Assembly (NCBI GenBank): GCA_964350135.1
Contig: CAYGJN010000053.1
Location: 1-18,366 of the forward strand
Length of the DNA: 18,366 bases
Direction: 5' to 3'
From: CAYGJN01 sp964350135
GTDB lineage: Bacteria; Bdellovibrionota; Bacteriovoracia; Bacteriovoracales; Bacteriovoracaceae
Each line of letters begins with the position of its first letter. Positions within the stretch are counted from its first letter, which is position 1. Both the position numbers and the translations under genes were made by a program. Positions 12,377 through 18,366 of the stretch are shown here, piece after piece. A model generated the notes under the pieces. The model did not search any database. It saw only the letters and a list, made by a program, of their open reading frames with translations, and was not told the origin of the DNA.

Positions 12377-14664
12377 TTTTGCCTCTTTTCAAATTTAGTC
12401 ATAAACGCTGTTAGGATTGCACTGTTTACAATTTGGTCTATGCTTGAAGTTCTTTGTACAATATTAATTGGCTTTAAAAGTGGAATAAGAATTGGCCCCA
12501 CAATGTCAGCTTCTTCATCTAATTTCCCCATTAGTTTATAAGCGATATTTGCTGCACTTAGATTGGGGAAAATTAAAACATCGGCACTTGCCTTGAGATT
12601 ATTGAATGGAAACATAGCATCCATTAAAGTACCATCAACTGCAACATCGGCTTGCATTTCACCTTCGCAAACAAGCTCTGGCTTTTTCTCTTTTGCAATC
12701 TTAACGGCGTCGGCCATTTTTTTAGCTTCTGGGTGAAGGTTTGAGCCAAAGTTGGAAAAACTTAAAAAAGCAACTTTTGGGTCTTTTCCAGTAAAGAGTT
12801 TATAAAGTTTGGCAGTATCAATGGCCGTATTAGCAACGTCTTCTGCTGTAGGATCAAACTGAACTGTACAATCAGCCAAGAAGAATACTTTATTTTTAAG
12901 AACTAAGATAATGATCCCAGCAGCCTTATGTCTTTGAACTGTACCAATAATTTGCATAACAGGTTTAAAGCAGTCAGGGTAACTTTGAGTGGCACCTGTA
13001 ATCATACCATCTGCCAAGCCTTTTCTTACCATCATTGATGCAAAATAATTTCCTTGTGTCATAAGCTCTGTCGCATGAGTTCTATTTATACCTTTACGCT
13101 GTCTTCTTTTATAATAAAAATCTACAAACTCTGGGAACTTCTCATGTTTATTAGGGTTTATAATTTCAACACTTTCAAGTTCCGATAGACTTAACTCTTT
13201 AGCTTTTGCTGAAATTTCATTCTCGTCCCCAATAATTATTGGTGTAATTGCACCTTCAGATTGAATTTTGTTAACGGCCTGTAAAATTCGAGCGCTATTA
13301 CCTTCAGCAAAAACAATTCTAGGTTTTTCACCAGGCTCAAGACTATCTCTTAATGATTTAATATAGGCCTGCCCTTGAGCAAGGCGTGCTTCTAATAATT
13401 CAGCATAGTGACCAAAGTCTTCAATTACTTCTCTGGCAACTCCTGTATCACAAGCAGCCTTTGCAACAGCTGGAGCAACTCTTGTTAAAACTCTTTTATC
13501 AAATGGTTTTGGAATTAAATAATCTTTTCCAAAGACAAAATCTTGATTTCCGTATGCTCTTTTTACATCTTCAGGGACTTCCTCTCTCGCAAGATTTGCT
13601 AGAGCATGAACTGCAGCTAGTTTCATTTCTTCATTTATTTTTCGGGCCTTCACATCAAGAGCACCTCTGAAAATAAATGGAAACCCTAGGACATTATTAA
13701 CCTGGTTAGGGTAGTCAGAGCGCCCCGTCGCCATAATGGCATCGTCTCTAACTTCCGCCACTTCCTCAGGAGTTATCTCTGGATCAGGGTTGGCCATAGC
13801 AAAAATGATAGGATTTTTTGCCATAGATTTTACCATGTCTTTAGTAAGAACACCTTTTGCTGAGCAACCGATAAAGGCGTCAGCATTTTTCATGGCATCT
13901 TCTAGAGTTCGTGCATCAGATTCAATGGCAAACTCATCTTTATACTTATTCATGCCTTGTTCGCGGCCTTTATAGATAACTCCTTTTGAATCACACATCA
14001 AAAGGTTTTCTCGTTTAACACCTAATTGAAAAAATAGTTTTGCACATGCGATACTTGCAGCACCTGCTCCTGAGTAAACAATCTTAGTTTTTGAGATATC
14101 TCTTTTAGTAATTTCGATAGCATTAATAAAAGCAGCAGATGCAATAATTGCAGTTCCGTGTTGATCATCATGAAAGACAGGGATATTCATCTTCTCAACA
14201 AGTGCTTTTTCAATTTCAAAACACTCTGGGGCTTTTATATCTTCAAGGTTGATTCCGCCAAATGTGGGCTCAAGTGATTGAACTATATTAACCATTCCCT
14301 CAATAGTGGGTTCATTAACCTCTAGATCAAATACATCTATATCAGCGAATTTTTTAAAAAGTACGCCTTTACCTTCCATCACTGGTTTACTAGCTAATGG
14401 CCCAATATTTCCAAGCCCTAGAACAGCAGTACCATTAGAAATAACAGCAACTAGATTTCCTTTGGCAGTATACTTAAATACATCAGCTTCATTTTTTGCA
14501 ATTTCAAGACAAGGAATAGCAACGCCTGGTGAGTAGGCTAGTGATAACTCTCTTGAAGTAAGAGTGGGCTTAGTTGATCTAATTTCAATTTTTCCAGCTC
14601 TTCCTCGAGAGTGATATTCCAAAGCCGCTTTATCAAAGGCTGAGAGTTTACGTTCATTACTCAT
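12373..14664 (-). CDS. maeB: NADP-type malic enzyme with phosphotransacetylase-like domain (MaeB)
   Basis: The enzyme oxidatively decarboxylates malate to pyruvate and CO2, usually with NADP. The 763 residues match the long MaeB type (about 759). The malic N-terminal domain (1-160) has LAYSPGVA (42-49), NGTAVLGLGNIGP (77-89) and SKPVMEGKGVLFKKFADID. HDDQHGTA is at about 165-172, and a Rossmann domain follows with YSGAGAASIACA (about 196-207). From about residue 425 a phosphate-acetyltransferase-like domain begins (PRIVFAEGN, GADGMITGATQ-like, FLSFSNFGS, ADVLIFPNLSAANIAYKL), which in MaeB binds acetyl-CoA as a regulator rather than acting as Pta. It sits 69 bases downstream of the symporter and overlaps ridA by four bases. 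The Shine-Dalgarno sequence is weak (GCGAG). Confidence 0.96.
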   Translation of the reverse strand: MSNERKLSAFDKAALEYHSRGRAGKIEIRSTKPTLTSRELSLAYSPGVAIPCLEIAKNEADVFKYTAKGNLVAVISNGTAVLGLGNIGPLASKPVMEGKGVLFKKFADIDVFDLEVNEPTIEGMVNIVQSLEPTFGGINLEDIKAPECFEIEKALVEKMNIPVFHDDQHGTAIIASAAFINAIEITKRDISKTKIVYSGAGAASIACAKLFFQLGVKRENLLMCDSKGVIYKGREQGMNKYKDEFAIESDARTLEDAMKNADAFIGCSAKGVLTKDMVKSMAKNPIIFAMANPDPEITPEEVAEVRDDAIMATGRSDYPNQVNNVLGFPFIFRGALDVKARKINEEMKLAAVHALANLAREEVPEDVKRAYGNQDFVFGKDYLIPKPFDKRVLTRVAPAVAKAACDTGVAREVIEDFGHYAELLEARLAQGQAYIKSLRDSLEPGEKPRIVFAEGNSARILQAVNKIQSEGAITPIIIGDENEISAKAKELSLSELESVEIINPNKHEKFPEFVDFYYKRRQRKGINRTHATELMTQGNYFASMMVRKGLADGMITGATQSYPDCFKPVMQIIGTVQRHKAAGIIILVLKNKVFFLADCTVQFDPTAEDVANTAIDTAKLYKLFTGKDPKVAFLSFSNFGSNLHPEAKKMADAVKIAKEKKPELVCEGEMQADVAVDGTLMDAMFPFNNLKASADVLIFPNLSAANIAYKLMGKLDEEADIVGPILIPLLKPINIVQRTSSIDQIVNSAILTAFMTKFEKRQK

Positions 14665-14676
14665 AAATTACTCGCA

Positions 14677-14724
14677 ATTATAATGTTTCCTATAGGTTAA
14701 TAGGATTTTGCTTAATTTAATAGG
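14677..14724 (-). promoter_or_regulatory. Candidate maeB promoter with tandem repeats
   Basis: On the minus strand a perfect TATAAT (14682-14677) lies 12 bases before the maeB ATG, without a good -35 hexamer. Two identical octamers CCTATTAA occur at 14704-14697 and 14724-14717, exactly 20 bases apart; the nearer one lies just upstream of and partly at the expected -35 position. CCTATAGG (14689-14696) is also present. This layout suits an activator-dependent promoter, but no regulator can be named and the leader would be very short. Confidence 0.3.
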
Positions 14725-14733
14725 GAGCAAACT

Positions 14734-16134
14734 CTAAGTCTTAAGATATTTGTTTGATAAAAAGAATAGAGAAATCATGATGCCAGTAGTAAGGCAACCT
14801 ATATAGAGTTCGTCGATGCTGGCCCACGGTTCACCAAGGGGAACCATTCGCCAAAAAGTAATGGTTATAACAGCTGCCAAAGATGTAAAAAGAAATTGAT
14901 TATCAGATATTCTCTCTTTAAGTAGCACACCAAAAAGAACAGGTAATAATAAACATGCTGAGCTGTAAGAGCCAAGTGTTTTCCAAACAGATTTTACATC
15001 ACCTTCAAAGTACAGAGCGAGAATGATGGCCAATAGACCAACAAAGAAAACACCTACGGGATAAAGTCTTGGTGATCTGATTCTCTTTGGAAGTAGATCA
15101 TAAACAAGAGAGCTTGAAGCCACAAAAATATAAGAATCCATAGTAGAAAGAATTGTCGCTGCAATACCAGCTAGAAAAAAACCTCTCAGGCCATTTGGTA
15201 ATAATTGTAAGGAATAAGTTAAATACGCCTCATTAGCAATAGCATCTGGAATAACTGCTTTTGCATACATCGCTCCAAAAGTTGTACATAAATCAAAAAT
15301 AAGCCAAATAACCGTAGATAAAATAATTCCTCTCTTGGCGACTTTTTTAGATTTAGCGGCCATACATCTTTGGTAAAAGTTTGGATCTACTAAAGTTGAA
15401 AGGGCAATTAAACCCCATACAATTGTTTGGGCCAAAGTGTCTGTTCCTGTGAGGCTAAAATAGCTTTTAGGCAGATTTGATTGAAGATAATCAATTCCAC
15501 CAAAAGTATAGAACGAGAAAATCATAACAATCACAACGCTTGAGCACATGATTGTAAATTGAACAATATCGGAATAAACCACTGAGCGTAGACCACTCAA
15601 AGCAGAATAAGTGACCACAAAGGCTACACCAATGGCCATGGAAGTAAGCATAGGAAGGCCAAAGAGCATTTGAATTAAAGTTCCAAGACTAATGACATAA
15701 ACAATGGGAACAACATTGAAAAAATTAAATAAAGCAGCTAGCTTTTGAGATTTTGGCCCAAAGATAGAGCCTACTAATTCAGCGAGTGTGAAGTTATTTT
15801 TAATATCAATTTTATCTAAAACATAAAAAGCAAAAATGAGATAAGTAATATACCAAAAAACACCTTGAATAATAAAATTATAGATACCTTTTTCAAAGGC
15901 AATAGCAGTGACACCAAAAATTCCACCATACCAAGTTGCTACAAGTGTCGCTATAAACATTGGTAGAGTTAAAGAGCGACCCATAACTAAAATTTCTAGA
16001 AAACTATCAGAGTTTGAATTTTTTTTCTTATATTCTCCATAGCAAATACTAGCAATGGTAAGAAATAGAATCCCAACAAAGACAACCCAGTCCCAATGGT
16101 TTAGGCTCCAAGGAATAACAATATGTGTTTGCAT
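14734..16134 (-). CDS. Sodium:solute symporter family transporter
   Basis: The 466-residue membrane protein belongs to the SSS family, which couples sodium entry to uptake of small organic solutes. About 12-13 hydrophobic helices are visible. Family marks include TLPMFIATLVATWYGGIFGV (56-75), SGLRSVVYSDIVQF (180-193, the G-[LR]-x-V-x-x-[TS]-D-x-[IV]-Q signature), DPNFYQRCMAAKS (250-262) and AGIAATILSTMDS (322-334), the helix carrying the sodium-site serines. Substrate cannot be read from sequence; location before malic enzyme suggests an organic acid or amino acid, which is weak inference. No strong Shine-Dalgarno sequence precedes the ATG. It is divergent from the lipoprotein gene at 16232. 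Confidence 0.92.
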   Translation of the reverse strand: MQTHIVIPWSLNHWDWVVFVGILFLTIASICYGEYKKKNSNSDSFLEILVMGRSLTLPMFIATLVATWYGGIFGVTAIAFEKGIYNFIIQGVFWYITYLIFAFYVLDKIDIKNNFTLAELVGSIFGPKSQKLAALFNFFNVVPIVYVISLGTLIQMLFGLPMLTSMAIGVAFVVTYSALSGLRSVVYSDIVQFTIMCSSVVIVMIFSFYTFGGIDYLQSNLPKSYFSLTGTDTLAQTIVWGLIALSTLVDPNFYQRCMAAKSKKVAKRGIILSTVIWLIFDLCTTFGAMYAKAVIPDAIANEAYLTYSLQLLPNGLRGFFLAGIAATILSTMDSYIFVASSSLVYDLLPKRIRSPRLYPVGVFFVGLLAIILALYFEGDVKSVWKTLGSYSSACLLLPVLFGVLLKERISDNQFLFTSLAAVITITFWRMVPLGEPWASIDELYIGCLTTGIMISLFFLSNKYLKT

Positions 16135-16146
16135 AAAACAATCTTA

Positions 16147-16175
16147 TTGGAAAAAACAGTGTAGGGCAAAATGAT
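16147..16175 (+). promoter_or_regulatory. Weak candidate promoter for the lipoprotein at 16232
   Basis: TTGGAA (16147-16152) and AATGAT (16170-16175) are separated by 17 bases, each matching sigma-70 hexamers at 4/6. A start near 16182 would give a leader of about 50 bases. The symporter promoter must lie in the same 97-base gap, but I could not assign one. Confidence 0.25.
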
Positions 16176-16231
16176 CTTAAGACCTCAAAGGAATATACCG
16201 ACAAGGTAGATGTGTATGTGTGGGGTTCAAA

Positions 16232-16600
16232 ATGAGACTTAGCTTCCTTCTTATTCCGACAATTCTAGTTTTAGTTGCTTCATGTAGCGACTCCTATGTA
16301 ATGGGTGTCAAAATCTACAAAAGTGGACAATGTGTGAGAGAAGTTAATAAAACCTACGCAAGTAGTGCCAGAAGTGATGACAAATTTTATAGGATTGATT
16401 CTGTTAGAGGTCATGATTATTCTTTATCAATTTTCTATGACAATCAAAACCGTTGGGTTGATATTAGAGACCGACATGTTACCTATTTTAAGCCATCTAG
16501 AAATTTTGATTATGTTGTGGATACTTGTCCAGGCAAGTTCGAGGTTGATCGTGGGATTGCCAATAAGGTCAAAAAAATCGATGTAAATGTCCAAAAATAG
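16232..16600 (+). CDS. Small lipoprotein of unknown function
   Basis: The 122-residue product has a clear lipoprotein signal: Arg-2, hydrophobic residues 3-17, and VASC with the lipidated cysteine at 18. Serine at +2 suggests the outer membrane. The mature part is about 105 residues, basic and probably beta-rich (YVMGVKIYKSGQCVREVNK; YSLSIFYDNQNRWVDI; HVTYFKPS), with two further cysteines near residues 35 and 101 that could pair. I do not recognise the family. The frame extends four codons to a GTG at 16220, but GGGG six bases before the ATG at 16232 and the position of the signal sequence favour the ATG. It stands alone, between the divergent symporter and thrS. Confidence 0.78.
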   Translation: MRLSFLLIPTILVLVASCSDSYVMGVKIYKSGQCVREVNKTYASSARSDDKFYRIDSVRGHDYSLSIFYDNQNRWVDIRDRHVTYFKPSRNFDYVVDTCPGKFEVDRGIANKVKKIDVNVQK

Positions 16601-16631
16601 CCAGAATTAAGGACCCTTTCCTTGATAGTCA

Positions 16632-16658
16632 TTGTCAATTTCTTCGATCTAATATAAG
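16632..16658 (+). promoter_or_regulatory. Weak candidate thrS promoter
   Basis: TTGTCA (16632-16637) and TATAAG (16653-16658) match the sigma-70 hexamers at 5/6 each, but the spacer is only 15 bases. The leader to the TTG start would be about 30 bases. No T-box or threonine-codon-rich leader is visible in the 95-base gap. Confidence 0.3.
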
Positions 16659-16695
16659 TTTCACCTTCAACTTATTGAAATAATGAGAGAGTGCA

Positions 16696-18303
16696 TTGTC
16701 TGCTGTTGAACTCGATACTAATTCCAAGCTTTATAAATTACGCCATTCCTTGGCACATATTCTTGCGCAAGCTGTGTTGCAAATTCGACCTGGCTCAAAG
16801 CTTGGTTTTGGACCAGCGATCAGTGATGGCTTTTATTACGACTTTATTTTAAGTGAGCCAATTGAGCCTACTGATTTTAAAGAGATTGAAAAAAGAATGA
16901 AAAAAATCATCGCTCAAAATCAACAATTTGAGTATGAAGACCTTGCTTATGATGAAGCTATGTCTCGCTTAGAAAAAATGGGCGAACCTTATAAAAGAGA
17001 ATATGCACAAGAGCTTTTCAAAAAACATGATCTTAAAGCTCTTCGCTTTTATACCAATGGTGGCTTTGTCGATATGTGTGAAGGTCCTCATATTGAAAAT
17101 ACGAAAGAGATTCCCAAAGGAGTTTTTAAGATCAGGGGCGTTGCAGGTGCTTATTGGCGAGCCGATTCAGATAATATGATGATGACGAGAATTTATGCTT
17201 ATGCTTTTGAGACAAAAGACGAGCTTGAATCATATGTTAAGGCCAAAGAAGAAGCACTAAAACGTGATCATAAAAAACTTGGTAAAGAATTAGAAATTTT
17301 TCACATTGATGAGACTATTGGAAAAGGTTTACCTTTATGGCTTCCAAATGGAACTGTTATTAGAGACCAGCTTGAAGAGTATATGAAAGAGCTGGAATTT
17401 AAAGATGGGTACCAGCGAGTTGCTACTCCTCATATAACCAAAACAGATCTCTATTACCAAACTGGGCATCTTCCTTATTACAAAGAAGGTATTTTCCCTG
17501 CAATGGAAATTACAGAAGAGACTGAATCAGGTGAAATGGTAAAGGAAGCTTATTGTTTAAAGCCTATGAATTGTCCTCACCATCATAAAATCTTTGGTTC
17601 TCGCCCAAGATCTTATAGGGAGCTTCCAATTCGTTTAGCTGAGTATGGACAAGTTTATCGTTATGAGGATAGTGGTTCAGTTAGCGGACTTTTGCGTGTT
17701 CGTGGTATGTCCATGAATGATGCTCATATCTATTGTACAGCGGAGCAAACTAAAGACGAGTTTTTAAAAGTTATGCGTATGCATGAAACTTTATATGCCA
17801 CTCTTGGTTTAACTGATTATATAATGCGATTTTCCACTTGGGACCCAGAAGATCCTAAGGGCAAAGACAAGTATATCGATGATCCTAAAGGCTGGGAGCT
17901 TGCCCAGGACTTTGTTCGCGAGGCGATGGTTGAGTCGGGGCTACCTTTTAAAGAAGTAAAAGGCGAGGCTGCTTTTTATGGACCTAAGATTGATTTTCAA
18001 TTTAAAACTGTGACAGGAAGAGAAGAAACAGCATCAACAAATCAGCTTGATTTTGGAATTGCTCCAAGGTTGAATCTCCTTTATAAGGGAACTGACGGAA
18101 AAGAGCATCATCCATATATTATTCATAGAGCTCCAGCAGGAACTCACGAGAGATTTGTTGCTTTTTTAATTGAACATTTTGCAGGAGCGTTTCCTATTTG
18201 GTTATCTCCAGTACAGGTTAAGATTATTTGCGTCAGTGAGAAATTCCAAGAATATGGTCAAAGGGTTGTTGACGAGTTGAGAGCACAATATATTAGGGCC
18301 TAA
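16696..18303 (+). CDS. thrS: Threonyl-tRNA synthetase, TGS-less, with apparent premature stop
   Basis: This class II synthetase charges tRNA-Thr and edits Ser-tRNA-Thr. The visible frame gives 535 residues. It starts directly at the editing domain: RHSLAH (His-17, His-21) and CEGPH (Cys-128, His-132) form the editing site, intact. The N-terminal TGS domain of E. coli ThrRS (642 residues) is absent. In the catalytic core the zinc ligands Cys-293 (MNCPHHH), His-344 (NDAHIYC) and His-477 (IIHRAP) are present, as are motif 2 (YRYEDSGSVSGLLRVRG) and motif 3 (AGTHERFVAFLIEH). The anticodon-binding domain starts near 505 (PVQVKIICVSEKFQEYG) but the TAA at 18301 cuts it after about 30 of some 100 residues. 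The sequence after the stop still resembles ThrRS in the same frame. TTG start behind AGAGAG; no better in-frame start is seen upstream. Confidence 0.9.
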   Translation: MSAVELDTNSKLYKLRHSLAHILAQAVLQIRPGSKLGFGPAISDGFYYDFILSEPIEPTDFKEIEKRMKKIIAQNQQFEYEDLAYDEAMSRLEKMGEPYKREYAQELFKKHDLKALRFYTNGGFVDMCEGPHIENTKEIPKGVFKIRGVAGAYWRADSDNMMMTRIYAYAFETKDELESYVKAKEEALKRDHKKLGKELEIFHIDETIGKGLPLWLPNGTVIRDQLEEYMKELEFKDGYQRVATPHITKTDLYYQTGHLPYYKEGIFPAMEITEETESGEMVKEAYCLKPMNCPHHHKIFGSRPRSYRELPIRLAEYGQVYRYEDSGSVSGLLRVRGMSMNDAHIYCTAEQTKDEFLKVMRMHETLYATLGLTDYIMRFSTWDPEDPKGKDKYIDDPKGWELAQDFVREAMVESGLPFKEVKGEAAFYGPKIDFQFKTVTGREETASTNQLDFGIAPRLNLLYKGTDGKEHHPYIIHRAPAGTHERFVAFLIEHFAGAFPIWLSPVQVKIICVSEKFQEYGQRVVDELRAQYIRA

Positions 18304-18366
18304 TATGATAATGGTGAAGATTCATTAAATAAAAAACTAAGAACTAATACAAAAAATCGTATTAGG
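18304..18366 (+). pseudogene. thrS: In-frame continuation of thrS beyond the TAA, runs off the edge
   Basis: The 21 codons after the TAA, in the same frame, read YDNGEDSLNKKLRTNTKNRI plus Arg. Placed after the preceding IRA they follow the ThrRS anticodon-domain pattern IR-x-x-x-D-x-x-x-E-x-[LI]-[GN]-x-K-[IL]-R without gaps; E. coli ThrRS has IRVKADLRNEKIGFKIR at this place. The stop falls where the family often has Glu or Lys, one base change from GAA or AAA. The last codon gives Arg where Pro is strongly expected. An inverted repeat CTAATAC/GTATTAG (18344-18350, 18359-18365) also occurs here. Only the window edge prevents seeing whether the rest of the domain is intact. Confidence 0.6.

Noticed and set aside
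14737..16183. Inverted 10-base copies of GTCTTAAGAT flanking the symporter gene
   Set aside because: The shared core TCTTAAGA is itself a palindrome, one copy is within coding sequence, and there is no target duplication or transposase, so it is not evidence of a mobile element.
16609..16623. AAGGA/TCCTT hairpin after the lipoprotein at 16232
   Set aside because: The five-pair stem has no T-run and falls beside the candidate thrS promoter; not a credible terminator.
18344..18365. Terminator after thrS
   Set aside because: CTAATAC/GTATTAG forms only an AT-rich seven-pair stem and no T-run is visible before the window ends.
18304..18366. Start of infC (translation initiation factor IF-3) after thrS
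   Set aside because: thrS-infC is a common order and KNRI is reminiscent of IF-3 starts, but the expected N-x-x-I-R is absent after it, no good start or ribosome binding site is seen, and the ThrRS alignment is in register across the stop.

Overview
The window is AT-rich (roughly 35-37% GC), densely packed chromosomal DNA from a Gram-negative bacterium. It carries lipoprotein and Sec signals, a sodium:solute symporter, a YihA/EngB GTPase and a full-length bifunctional (p)ppGpp synthetase/hydrolase. The low GC, frequent TTG/GTG starts, a degenerate FHA plus sigma-54 activator protein, several lineage-specific small lipoproteins and a periplasmic S41 peptidase together suggest a Bdellovibrionota-like organism such as Bacteriovorax or Halobacteriovorax. 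That placement is inference, since no rRNA or other decisive marker is present. I see no insertion sequence, prophage, CRISPR array, tRNA or rRNA, and no gene-free stretch over 300 bases.

Layout. 1-517: 5' part of engB on the minus strand, running off the left edge. 616-1854: a sigma-54 activator with its own candidate -24/-12 promoter. 1851-2699: a minus-strand membrane protein with a FliL-like C-terminus, tail-to-tail with the activator. 2877-3509: a lipoprotein with a BamE/SmpA-like C-terminus, then a terminator. 3603-8220: a tight plus-strand block accA-yicC-gmk-spoT/rel (gaps of 6, 2 and 5 bases) linking fatty-acid synthesis, RNA metabolism, GMP phosphorylation and the stringent response. 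8223-8826: two tandem minus-strand secreted proteins with four cysteines each, which are paralogues of one another. They are divergent from an S41-type periplasmic peptidase at 8982-10577, which is followed by a DUF454/YbaN membrane protein. 10999-16134: a minus-strand array read as symporter, malic enzyme maeB, ridA, an NTF2-like protein and a DUF218/YdcF protein, with 4-base stop/start overlaps in its middle. 16232-16600: an unrecognised lipoprotein. 16696-18303: thrS without a TGS domain.

Most noteworthy points. (1) The thrS frame stops at a TAA about 30 codons into the anticodon-binding domain, yet the next 21 codons in the same frame still look like ThrRS, so this is an in-frame nonsense codon, a sequence error, or recoding. 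(2) The two small secreted proteins align without gaps over the 42 residues between their third and fourth cysteines, which points to an unnamed disulfide-bonded family arising by tandem duplication beside a secreted peptidase. (3) The sigma-54 activator appears to have a sigma-54-type promoter directly before its ribosome binding site, consistent with autoregulation.
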